Assembly: GCA_002383375.1 (NCBI GenBank)
Contig: DFYR01000065.1
Span: 1-27,588 of the forward strand
Direction of reading: 5' to 3'
Length of the DNA: 27,588 bases
Source of the DNA: Spirochaetaceae bacterium UBA4077
Lineage (GTDB): Bacteria > Spirochaetota > Spirochaetia > Treponematales > Rectinemataceae
Below the pieces are notes generated by a model. That model was not told where the DNA came from. It was given only the letters and a program-made list of their open reading frames with translations, and ran no database searches. This document shows positions 6,673 to 13,759 of this stretch, piece after piece. How positions within the stretch are numbered: the first letter of the stretch is position 1; every line of letters begins with the position of its first letter. The position numbers and the translations under genes were made by a program.

Positions 6673-8018
6673 GGCTTGTCGGCTGCTCCATAGGGGATGA
6701 CTTCCTCAGGCGAAACGGGGGCTTCGCTTTCAGTCTCAGGCTTGGCCGCAAAGCCCAGGTTGCCCTGTTTGGCTTTTCCTTTTTCCATCTGCCGCTTGAT
6801 GAGCTTGGCCACCAGGTCCCTGTTGTCCAAAAGGGAGGACAGAGAGCGGTCGTGATGGATAAGGCTGATGATTTGGGCGAAAAGGCCGGTGACATCGGCC
6901 TGGATATACCATTCCTTGTGCAGTAGTTCGTCCTGTTGTACGGCGTTGGTGCCGATGATCCTGTAGAAATAGCCCTGTCTGTAGGCGGCGTCGAAATCAT
7001 CTATCGCTGTGCCATTGAACAGCGGGAGAGACGCCGCGCAGATCACCTTTGATGCGCCCAGTTCCTTGAGGTTTTTCATGCCCTTTATCAGGGTGCCGCC
7101 GGTGCCGATCATGTCGTCGGCCATGAAGACTGTCTTGCCCTCAACATCGCCTAAAAGCCGCATTTCGCTTATGTTGGACTCAGCGGCGTTCTTGCTCACC
7201 TTGGAGTAGTCCCGCTCCTTATAAAGCAAGGCTAGCGGCCGCTGCAAGGCGTTGGCGTAGAACTTGTTGCGGTCCACGGCGCCCGTGTCGGGAGCCAGGA
7301 CGACGAGATTTTCGGTTTGGATGTCCACGATAGACATGAGTTTTTCGATTATCTGGAAGGAAGCATGGAGGTTTTCGAGCCTGAGCTTGTCAAAGCAGTT
7401 TTCAATCTCTCGGGAGTGGATGTCCAGGGTGATGATCCTGCTGGCGCCCAGGTTCTCCAGCATTGCGCCCACCCGGGCGGCGGTGAGGCTTTCCCTTCCC
7501 TTTTTCTTGTGCTGCCGGGAATAGGGGTACATGGGCAGGACCAGGTTGATGCGTTCGGCCCCGGCCTGCATGGCCGAATCGATGGCGACAAAGAGGTTGA
7601 AAATATGGTCATTGACCGACATCACCCGCTTGACCGCTCCGTCGTTGAAAGCGATGGGCTGGTGGTTTTCAATGTCCTGGAATATGTAGATGTCCTTACC
7701 CCGGATGGACTCGAGTATTTCGGTCTTGATCTCTCCGTTGGCGAAGAAGGTATGCCTGGCGTTTATTTTAAAGCGCGGTGGTCGGTACTTATCGGTAGGT
7801 CCGGGCATGAACAGATAGCCTGAATTGGCATCGTTCGAAAAATTGATCTTCCGGATGGCGAGCTCCTGGCTGATATGGTACCGCGAGGAGAGCGCTTGGG
7901 TTTTCCGGTCGAAACGTCGCTTGTAAATCCCGGACAGCTTGCGGACTACGCTGTCCGCGAATGCTTCGGCGCCGGGGCAAGCGATGATACCCAATTTTGT
8001 TGGGTCGGAATAACTCAT
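6669..8018 (-). CDS. prs: Ribose-phosphate pyrophosphokinase, long form
   Basis: PRPP synthase transfers pyrophosphate from ATP to ribose 5-phosphate, feeding purine, pyrimidine, His and Trp synthesis. The protein is 449 residues, against about 315 for the usual enzyme. The surplus is an N-terminal region with a basic helix (about 25-60) and a 45-residue C-terminal tail. Family motifs are present in variant form: FANGEI near 92 (usually FxDGE), the flexible catalytic loop PYSRQHKKKGRES at 165-177 (usually PYARQDRK), TLDIHS at 197-202, and the PRPP loop VFMADDMIGTGGT at 297-309 (usually DDxIDTAGT). Long forms like this occur in spirochaetes, from memory. The ATG at 8018 has a weak ribosome site. 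Confidence 0.88.
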   Translation of the reverse strand: MSYSDPTKLGIIACPGAEAFADSVVRKLSGIYKRRFDRKTQALSSRYHISQELAIRKINFSNDANSGYLFMPGPTDKYRPPRFKINARHTFFANGEIKTEILESIRGKDIYIFQDIENHQPIAFNDGAVKRVMSVNDHIFNLFVAIDSAMQAGAERINLVLPMYPYSRQHKKKGRESLTAARVGAMLENLGASRIITLDIHSREIENCFDKLRLENLHASFQIIEKLMSIVDIQTENLVVLAPDTGAVDRNKFYANALQRPLALLYKERDYSKVSKNAAESNISEMRLLGDVEGKTVFMADDMIGTGGTLIKGMKNLKELGASKVICAASLPLFNGTAIDDFDAAYRQGYFYRIIGTNAVQQDELLHKEWYIQADVTGLFAQIISLIHHDRSLSSLLDNRDLVAKLIKRQMEKGKAKQGNLGFAAKPETESEAPVSPEEVIPYGAADKP

Positions 8019-8053
8019 GGGTTCGCCGCCTTGTCGTGTTAGCTTGATTAAAG

Positions 8054-8080
8054 GCTATACCGATGGTCTTTCTTTGTCAA
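8054..8080 (-). promoter_or_regulatory. Sigma-70-like promoter for prs-HAD operon
   Basis: A perfect TTGACA is read on the minus strand at 8080-8075. It is followed after 15 bases by TATAGC (8059-8054), or after 17 bases by the weaker TAGCCT. The predicted start is about 28 bases before the prs ATG. The perfect -35 in the short gap before prs is the main support. Confidence 0.5.
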
Positions 8081-8101
8081 TCGAACGGGGGCTCTACCGG
8101 C

Positions 8102-8605
8102 TCAGAGCATCCGCACTGCGACTACAAGCTTCTGGGCCTTGGGCGGTGCTAAAACAAGCTTCGAGCCTGTGGCTATTTCTACCCCTATCGGACTGCGTGA
8201 ATCTGCTCCCCAGTATTCGGCCTTATACCTGCCCGGTGCGAGGTCGAGGACAAGCTGGTGCATGAATGAAGGGCTTGAGGAATTCGACGGGGCTAACGGA
8301 TCAAAGGAGCTCGACGGTCTCGATGAGTTGGCCGAATCCTGTTTATCCTGTCCGGCAGCATCTTCCAGCCAAAGCACGATAGCGCTCAGGTTCTCATCCT
8401 GAAAATCCTGTCCGCCTAAAATCCCGATGGTTCCAGGTCGAGCAGCATATTTCAAATCAAGGATTCCTGCCGCCACCGAGCCGCTCCCGGCAGCACCCGA
8501 TCCGCTCGACGCAGCCAGCTCCAGAGCCAGGCTCCGTAGGGGATGGGCTGGTGGCAAAAAGCGGAGAATTTCATTCAGGGTTTCAGAAGTATCGAGTAAA
8601 ATCAT
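8102..8605 (-). CDS. Orphan beta-sandwich ORF resembling a glycosidase C-terminal domain
   Basis: This 167-residue ORF starts inside the 3' end of the upstream M14-like gene (23-base overlap, different frame) and has only a weak ribosome site. It lacks a signal peptide although its neighbours are exported. Residues 35-47 and 90-113 are Ser/Ala/Gly-rich linkers. The segment NLSAIVLWLED and the final part (LDLAPGRYKAEYWG, then VLAPPKAQKLVVAVRML) recall the C-terminal beta-sandwich of clan GH-A glycosidases or the putative collagen-binding domain. It may be a small coupled gene or the surviving 3' end of a decayed hydrolase. Confidence is limited because the composition is biased and no catalytic domain is attached. 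Confidence 0.45.
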   Translation of the reverse strand: MILLDTSETLNEILRFLPPAHPLRSLALELAASSGSGAAGSGSVAAGILDLKYAARPGTIGILGGQDFQDENLSAIVLWLEDAAGQDKQDSANSSRPSSSFDPLAPSNSSSPSFMHQLVLDLAPGRYKAEYWGADSRSPIGVEIATGSKLVLAPPKAQKLVVAVRML

Positions 8606-9767
8606 CTTTCAAGGCCTCGATGCCGGGCATCCCGTCGATCTGCGCCCAGCCTGTCGCTTCGTCCATGTCCGAATGGGTCATGAGGATGGCCATGACCGTC
8701 TCAACCTGTATTCCCACCCGCTTCCACAGGGGGCTTAGCTCGTTGTCCAGATGGTCGAGTTCTGGTTTTCCGCCTGTCACCTGTCCAGGGTTGAGGGTTT
8801 CGATAAGGTAGGCGGCCGCTTCCGTATTTTCACCCCAAGCCCTGTGCGAAAGGCCTCGGTTGTTCGGCCTGGACCTATCCAGAACCATCTGCACACCCCG
8901 CTCATCGGCGGCAAGAATGCCCATGGCGGCGTAATCCAGGTTTTTGGGGTGGGCGACGATATTCCATGCCAGACCTGAAACCGGCCCCGCTTCGTGGAGG
9001 TCGAAGGCGGCTTTAACGTTTTCTTTTTGTATCAGGTTGAAAAAAGCAGCCGCCGCCTGGGCTGTGCGCGAGCCGGCCTCGTCTCCCGGATGGGCGCGGT
9101 TGAGGTTGCGGGCTTCCCTTCCGGCAAGGCTCTGCTCTTCGCCGACCGCCTCAGGCGGGTAATAGCGCTCGGGGTCGGGGAGAATTTCATCCTCGGACCG
9201 TGTAAAGCGCGAACCGTACCTGAAGGCGCGCCGACCCTCGGCCGTTTCCAGGATTATCGCTTTGGGACCCGGTCTGTCCGGATCCGACCAGGTGCCAGCC
9301 GATGCATTGGCCCTGGGCACCACAATGAGCCGCGCTGCAGCTGGTTTTGCCCAGGTGACAAAGAGGGAAGCTGCCATGACACCTGCAATTTCGTCGCCGT
9401 GGGTTCCTCCGAGAATGAGGATGGCCGGCAGCCTGGAATCCGCAGCGGCGCTCTGTCTTGAGTCTGCGCCTTGCTTTAAAGCGGCAGCCGGTACGGGAGG
9501 ATCCAAAAAGTATACGGGGCTATCCAGGGCCGTTCCCGCCAAGACCGGCAGATACTCCGAGAGGGCGCCGATCCTGATTACACCGGGACCTGGCCTCTGC
9601 TCGTCCAAGGCTGCCTGGAAGTTTGGGTGAACCGGCTGAGTAAAGACAGCTGTGGGTGTGGAAGCTGCGGTACCTGCCTGGCTAGCAGGCTGGGCAGCCA
9701 GGGGGGCTGCTGCGAGGATAAGGCTCAGAAGCACAAGCAAGACCGGGCGGGAATATGCAGATTTCAT
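8583..9767 (-). CDS. Exported M14/AstE-AspA-like zinc amidohydrolase (paralogue 1)
   Basis: The 394-residue protein has a signal peptide (hydrophobic residues about 8-24, AAQ end) and is probably periplasmic or secreted. It belongs to the succinylglutamate desuccinylase/aspartoacylase branch of M14 zinc carboxypeptidases. The zinc ligands are H123 and E126 in GGTHGDEIAG and H258 in FDLHEAG. NLNR at 221-224 supplies the usual Asn-Arg substrate clamp, and E323 in LIETLNPG is the catalytic Glu. The usual substrates are N-acyl amino acids or peptides; the exact one is unknown. The ATG at 9767 has AAAAGG upstream. A paralogue lies beyond the gamma-glutamyltransferase. Confidence 0.85.
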   Translation of the reverse strand: MKSAYSRPVLLVLLSLILAAAPLAAQPASQAGTAASTPTAVFTQPVHPNFQAALDEQRPGPGVIRIGALSEYLPVLAGTALDSPVYFLDPPVPAAALKQGADSRQSAAADSRLPAILILGGTHGDEIAGVMAASLFVTWAKPAAARLIVVPRANASAGTWSDPDRPGPKAIILETAEGRRAFRYGSRFTRSEDEILPDPERYYPPEAVGEEQSLAGREARNLNRAHPGDEAGSRTAQAAAAFFNLIQKENVKAAFDLHEAGPVSGLAWNIVAHPKNLDYAAMGILAADERGVQMVLDRSRPNNRGLSHRAWGENTEAAAYLIETLNPGQVTGGKPELDHLDNELSPLWKRVGIQVETVMAILMTHSDMDEATGWAQIDGMPGIEALKDDFTRYF

Positions 9768-9901
9768 GGTAATAACCTTTTCAGAGGGATAGAAAGCGGC
9801 AGCTGTGTCGAGCCTGTTAAGTTCCGAACCGTAGGTTGCCGCCTTCGCAAAAGCCCCGGAGCGGTCCGCAGGACTTCCCCGGTTTTATTGTGCGCGGGGT
9901 A

Positions 9902-9939
9902 GGCGCGCTGGGCTGGAAGAATTTCCAGCCCAGCGCGCC
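9902..9939. terminator. Strong 17-bp hairpin after the gamma-glutamyltransferase gene
   Basis: A perfect 17-bp stem, GGCGCGCTGGGCTGGAA and its complement, closes a GAAT loop 12 bases beyond the GGT stop. The minus strand then reads TACCCCGCGCACAAT, so there is no T-tract, but a second smaller stem (CCCCG/CGGGG, about 9876-9899) follows. It probably ends or protects the transcript from the upstream genes and separates GGT from M14 paralogue 1. Whether it acts as a terminator or an mRNA stabiliser cannot be told from sequence. Confidence 0.6.
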
Positions 9940-9951
9940 CACAAAAGCCGC

Positions 9952-11619
9952 TTAGTAGCCGAATACGGCTCCGTCCCTTCTGGGATCCGCGCCGCCGTGG
10001 AGTTGGCCATCCTCGATGATGATGCCCTGGACTCCGCCGAAGTAGAGGTCGCGCTTGTCGTAGCTCTTGATCTTGTAACCCAGGAGGGCAAGATCATCCA
10101 GTGTCTTCTTGGGGAAGAAAGCGCCTTCCAGCTCGATGGTAGTCTTGCCGGGACCCTGGAGGTAGGTGCAGTACATGCGGGGCGCTTCGATGGCTTCCTG
10201 GATGCCCATGCCGTAATCGATCAGGTTGGTGACGATCTGGGCCAGGGTGGGAACGATTCTCATGGCGCCGGGGGTTCCCAGGGTGGCGAAGGACTTGCCA
10301 TCCTTCATGATGAGGGTGGGGGCTATGGTGGTGTTCATGCGCTTGCCGGGAGCATAGGCCGAAGATCCGGACTTGCCGTTGAAGTTGCCCATCTCGTTGT
10401 TGAGGATGACGCCGGTGCCGGGCACGGCCACGGCTGCGCCGAAGAAGCTGGAGAGGGTCTGGGTGAGGGCGACCACATTGCCGTCCTTGTCGACCACCGA
10501 CATGTGGGTGGTGCTCCAGTGCTCGCTGTTGGGATCCACCTTGTCGTACTTGCTGGTCATGGCGTCCAGCTTGATGGACTTGGCCTTGGCGTCGGCATAG
10601 CCCTGGGAGGTGAGGGCCTTCATGGGCACGTCCACATAGTCGGGGTCGCCCAGGACGTTGTAGTAGTCATCGAAGGCCCTGGCCAGGACCTCGGCGAAGA
10701 GATGGAGCTTCATGGCTGAATCGAAGCCCAGGAACTTGAGGTTGTAGTTTTCCAGCATGTTGAGGGACTGGATGAGGAGGAAGCCGCCAACCGGGGCCGG
10801 GGCGGAGACGATGTCGTAGCCGCGGTAGAGGCCAGTGGCTGGCTCGCGCTCTATAGCCTTGTACTGGGCCAGGTCATTCTCGTCGATAAGGCCGCCATGG
10901 GCCTTCATGTCGGCGGCGATAGCCTTGGCGATCTCACCCTTGTAGAAGGCGTCGGGGCCTTCCTTGGCGATGAGTCTGAGGGTTTTGGCCAGGTCGGGAT
11001 TCTTGTAGACATCGCCGGCTTCCAGGGGCAGGCCGGTGGGGGCGATGATAGACATGAGGTAGGGATTTTCGGTGGCTTTCTTGAAGTTGTCGGAGATGGT
11101 GCCCGCCAGAGTGTCGCTTACCACGAAGCCTTCCTCGGCCAGCTTGGCCGCAGGCTCGATAACCTGGGCCAGGCTCATGGTGCCGTACTTCTCCAGGGCT
11201 GTGGTAAGTCCTGCGACGGTGCCGGGAACGGCGACAGCCCTATGTCCATAGCTGGGCCACTTCTCGCCGGCCTTGGCCGGATTGAAGGAGGCACGGCTGC
11301 GGTAATCGATGGAGGTAGCCTTGTTCTCGGCCTTGCGGTAGATGACGATATAGCCTTCTCCGCCCAAGCCATTGGCGTTGGGTTCGACCACGCCGTTGGC
11401 GAAGGCGGTGGCAACCACGGCGTCAACCGCGTTGCCGCCTGCCTTGAGGATGTCCAGGCCGACCTGGGAAGCCAGGGGGTGCGCCGAGGCTACCATGCCC
11501 TGGCTGGACACGACTTCGGGAATTACCGTTGGGGCTTTCTGCGCGAAGACGGACTGGAATCCGCCGATCAGCAGCAGGGCGATCAGCGCCATCGGCATGA
11601 ATCGCTTGACTCTCTTCAT
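9952..11619 (-). CDS. ggt: Gamma-glutamyltransferase precursor
   Basis: GGT hydrolyses or transfers the gamma-glutamyl group of glutathione and related compounds in the periplasm or outside the cell. The 555-residue precursor has a signal peptide (hydrophobic residues about 8-26, FAQ end). It should cleave itself before T370 in TTHMSVVDKDGN, making a large subunit and a small subunit whose N-terminal Thr is the nucleophile. The substrate-carboxylate Arg is probably R107 in IDYRSRAS. GVILNNEMGNF, GTPGAMRIVPTLAQ and the C-terminal ADPRRDGAVFGY are family signatures. The ATG has an excellent AAGGAGGA site. It lies 55 bases after M14 paralogue 2 in the same direction. Confidence 0.95.
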   Translation of the reverse strand: MKRVKRFMPMALIALLLIGGFQSVFAQKAPTVIPEVVSSQGMVASAHPLASQVGLDILKAGGNAVDAVVATAFANGVVEPNANGLGGEGYIVIYRKAENKATSIDYRSRASFNPAKAGEKWPSYGHRAVAVPGTVAGLTTALEKYGTMSLAQVIEPAAKLAEEGFVVSDTLAGTISDNFKKATENPYLMSIIAPTGLPLEAGDVYKNPDLAKTLRLIAKEGPDAFYKGEIAKAIAADMKAHGGLIDENDLAQYKAIEREPATGLYRGYDIVSAPAPVGGFLLIQSLNMLENYNLKFLGFDSAMKLHLFAEVLARAFDDYYNVLGDPDYVDVPMKALTSQGYADAKAKSIKLDAMTSKYDKVDPNSEHWSTTHMSVVDKDGNVVALTQTLSSFFGAAVAVPGTGVILNNEMGNFNGKSGSSAYAPGKRMNTTIAPTLIMKDGKSFATLGTPGAMRIVPTLAQIVTNLIDYGMGIQEAIEAPRMYCTYLQGPGKTTIELEGAFFPKKTLDDLALLGYKIKSYDKRDLYFGGVQGIIIEDGQLHGGADPRRDGAVFGY

Positions 11620-11645
11620 TTTTATTCCTCCTTGGAATGTAACGG

Positions 11646-11662
11646 CGGCGACCTAGTCGCCG
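11646..11662. other. Small hairpin between M14 paralogue 2 and ggt
   Basis: CGGCGAC-CTA-GTCGCCG forms a 7-bp stem in the 55-base gap, ending 27 bases before the ggt start and leaving its ribosome site free. No T-tract follows, so it is more likely an mRNA processing or stability element than a terminator. Confidence 0.4.
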
Positions 11663-11674
11663 TCTAAGTGGATA

Positions 11675-12784
11675 CTACTGCAAGTAGGGACCTAAGCCCT
11701 TGTCCGACAGGTCTTCGAAGCCGGGAAGCCCGGAGAAGCGGATAGCCTTGTCGGGATGTTCGTCGCTGAACAGGCGAACCACCGCGATGGTGGCGTATAG
11801 GTGCTTAGCCACCCTGGAACCCAGGGGGTTCTCCGGATCGTTGACAACGTCTACGTCATCGGGGGCATCGGCGACCATGGCGGGGTTGGGTGTTTCGATG
11901 AGGAAGGCTTGGGCGTCGGTACCGGCGCCCCATTCCCTGTGGGAAAGCCCCCGGAACTCCATGTTGGATGGCTCGAGCTTGAGCGAAAGGCCGTAGTCCA
12001 GCTCCAGGTCGAAGAGGGCACCTGCCGCCGTCTCGATATTCTTGGGATTGGCTACCATCATGTTGGCCAGACGGCCTCCGGCGTCGGCTTCGTGGTAGTC
12101 AAAGGCTACGTCCACCTTTTCCTTGATGAGGAGCTGCATCACGGCGTAGGCGATTTTCTGGGTAAGGCCGGAATCGCTTCGGCCCGGATAGGCGCGGTTC
12201 AGATTCCTGAACTCCCAGCCCGCCAGGGGGGCTTCGCTGCTGTCAGGGTGCACATAGCCGCCTGAGGGATCAGCCACTCCCTGATGAGCCTTGTTGGTCG
12301 CCCTGGATCCGTACTTAAAATACCGGATTCCGCTGGAAGTCCTTATGCTGATCCAGGAGGGACCGCGGCTCGTGTACGCGGGCAACTCGGGTTCCCGCTC
12401 CTGATTGCCTATGGCAGAACTGTTCATATTGGGTACGACGATAACCCTTCCGGCTTCCACGTTCAGAGTTTCGATCATCATGACCGCCGCCATGATGCCG
12501 GCGATCTCGTTGGCATGGGTTCCGCCGCCAACAAAGAGGGTTCCGCCCGGTTTGGAGCCTTCGAAATAGTAGACCTTGGAGTCGCCGGGGGTACCGAGCA
12601 GTTCGGGATAGTAGTCAGACAGCCAGCCGGTTCTCGCAAGGCTGCTGGAGGGCCGGTAATCGTGCTCGATGAGATAGCGGCCATGAATGTCCTGGACTGA
12701 TGCCTGGGCAAAGACGTTATGCGCCGCTGTCGTAAAGAGGAAAAGCACCGCCAGGACGGCGACGAGTTTTTTTTGCTTGACCAT
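11675..12784 (-). CDS. Exported M14/AstE-AspA-like zinc amidohydrolase (paralogue 2)
   Basis: The 369-residue protein has a signal peptide (hydrophobic residues about 7-24, VFAQA). It aligns along its length with the protein at 8583-9767. Zinc ligands are H90 and E93 in GGGTHANEIAG and H231 in AFDYHEAD. RNLNRAYPG at 193-201 and E297 in FLIETPNPA complete the active site. The zinc motif differs from the paralogue (THANE against THGDE), and so does the residue after HEA, which suggests different substrates. The ATG at 12784 has AAGGAG six bases upstream. It is followed by ggt and preceded by a terminator-like stem and the DUF6305-like gene. Confidence 0.85.
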   Translation of the reverse strand: MVKQKKLVAVLAVLFLFTTAAHNVFAQASVQDIHGRYLIEHDYRPSSSLARTGWLSDYYPELLGTPGDSKVYYFEGSKPGGTLFVGGGTHANEIAGIMAAVMMIETLNVEAGRVIVVPNMNSSAIGNQEREPELPAYTSRGPSWISIRTSSGIRYFKYGSRATNKAHQGVADPSGGYVHPDSSEAPLAGWEFRNLNRAYPGRSDSGLTQKIAYAVMQLLIKEKVDVAFDYHEADAGGRLANMMVANPKNIETAAGALFDLELDYGLSLKLEPSNMEFRGLSHREWGAGTDAQAFLIETPNPAMVADAPDDVDVVNDPENPLGSRVAKHLYATIAVVRLFSDEHPDKAIRFSGLPGFEDLSDKGLGPYLQ

Positions 12785-12798
12785 AAGGATCTCCTTAG

Positions 12799-12828
12799 AA
12801 AAACCTCGGCTCTCTTACAAGGCCGGGG
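12799..12828 (-). terminator. Possible intrinsic terminator between DUF6305-like gene and M14 paralogue 2
   Basis: Reading minus, CCCCGGC (12828-12822) pairs with GCCGAGG (12810-12804), with one mismatch across an 11-base loop, and is followed directly by TTTTT. This is the layout of an intrinsic terminator or attenuator. It stands only some 15 bases before the M14 start, so it may reduce expression of the downstream genes relative to the first gene. Confidence 0.5.
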
Positions 12829-12885
12829 CGGGCTTTTAATACATCGAGAGGCTGTGGAAATCTGCTGCGTATGGCTGGAGTCTGA

Positions 12886-13437
12886 TTATTTAAAAGCCGC
12901 CGCTAAAGGAGCTCCCGCCGACGATATACGGTCCACCTTGGCCAGGTTGATCTTAGCCTTGGCGGCCAGGTCGGTGAAAAGGCCGTCCTCATCGCCCGCC
13001 GCGACGACGATGGCAAAATCCGCCGCTTCCATGCATGGCTTGATGAAGGCGTCGGACATCGCGCCACGTCGTGCGGCTCCGCCGACGTGCATGACAATTA
13101 TGCTGAGCTTGAGCTCCTTGGCCTTCTTGAGCAGAGCCTGGGTACGGACGAGCTCGGCTTCGGCGCTTATGCCGGCCGCTCCGAGTCCCTTGGAGCTTGC
13201 GCCCACTACAAGGACGAGGGTCTTGGCGGAGCCGTCCAGTTTTTCCGCCTTAACCAGGGGATCGGCGGTATAGGGCACCTTAGCCCTGTTGAGAAGTACC
13301 TTGATCATTTCGAAATCCGCGCTCTGTCCAATGGCAGTCACCAGGGCAGGTTTTTCGGCGAAGGCGGTGCTCTGCTGGGCGAAAGCCGAAGCGCCGAGTG
13401 CAGCGATGAATGCACAGATAAGAATAAATCGTTTCAT
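12886..13437 (-). CDS. Exported DUF6305-like protein
   Basis: The 183-residue product has a signal peptide (MKRFILICAFIAALGASAFAQ-type). The mature domain has conserved-looking stretches: VVGASSKGLGAAG near 77-89, MHVGGAARRGAMSDAFI near 118-134, and GDEDGLFTDLA further on. These match my memory of the DUF6305 family, uncharacterised extracytoplasmic proteins with an alpha/beta, Rossmann-like look. GASSKGLGAAG could be a phosphate- or nucleotide-type loop, which is speculative. The ATG has AAGGGG upstream and follows a good promoter, making this the first gene of the exported hydrolase cluster. Confidence 0.7.
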   Translation of the reverse strand: MKRFILICAFIAALGASAFAQQSTAFAEKPALVTAIGQSADFEMIKVLLNRAKVPYTADPLVKAEKLDGSAKTLVLVVGASSKGLGAAGISAEAELVRTQALLKKAKELKLSIIVMHVGGAARRGAMSDAFIKPCMEAADFAIVVAAGDEDGLFTDLAAKAKINLAKVDRISSAGAPLAAAFK

Positions 13438-13759
13438 ACTAACCCCTTGTTTTGAATTATTCCGATATGTCCGATGTAAGCGTTACCAGACACCCTTATA
13501 ACCACTGGGCGAGGATGAGCAGTACCCGGGACACTTGCGGTTTTTTTATTATCTATCCCATAGCCCCTAATGTCAACGTTGATCAGTCTTTCAGAACACG
13601 TAGGTTCCTGCTTAAGATCTTCGGCAGACTGGCCAGGCAGCTTGCTGCGGTAGTCTGTCTTGATGGCTGTGAAAACCTCATCTCGACTGAAAAATACCCG
13701 CATGCTACTCTGTATCGTGACAAGCGGGCCTTTAGCCCCTGTTACAGAAGGAGAACAGC
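13438..13759. other. Intergenic region between divergent DUF6305-like and acyl-CoA ligase genes
   Basis: This 322-base stretch holds the minus-strand promoter at 13548-13576 and a leader of about 100 bases. Open frames across it on both strands have no recognisable protein character and no ribosome sites. On the plus side AGAAGGAG sits just before the ATG at 13760. The best plus-strand promoter candidate (TCGACT-17-TACTCT near 13680-13710) is poor. A short GGGC-CTTTA-GCCC stem lies about 20 bases before the ligase ATG. Confidence 0.6.
13548..13576 (-). promoter_or_regulatory. Sigma-70-like promoter of the exported hydrolase cluster
   Basis: The minus strand has a perfect TTGACA (13576-13571), a 17-base spacer and GATAAT (13553-13548), followed by an A-run. 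The predicted start near 13541 leaves a leader of about 100 bases before the DUF6305-like ATG. The hexamers and the optimal spacing make this one of the better promoters in the window. Confidence 0.65.

Noticed and set aside
9997..10719. 240-codon plus-strand ORF, with another at 10897-11667, opposite ggt
   Set aside because: Gly/Val/Asp-rich shadow frames of the strongly supported gamma-glutamyltransferase.
13434..13703. 89-codon minus-strand ORF (and a 103-codon plus-strand ORF, 13452-13763) in the intergenic region
   Set aside because: They lack ribosome sites and protein-like composition, overlap neighbouring starts, and sit over a good promoter.
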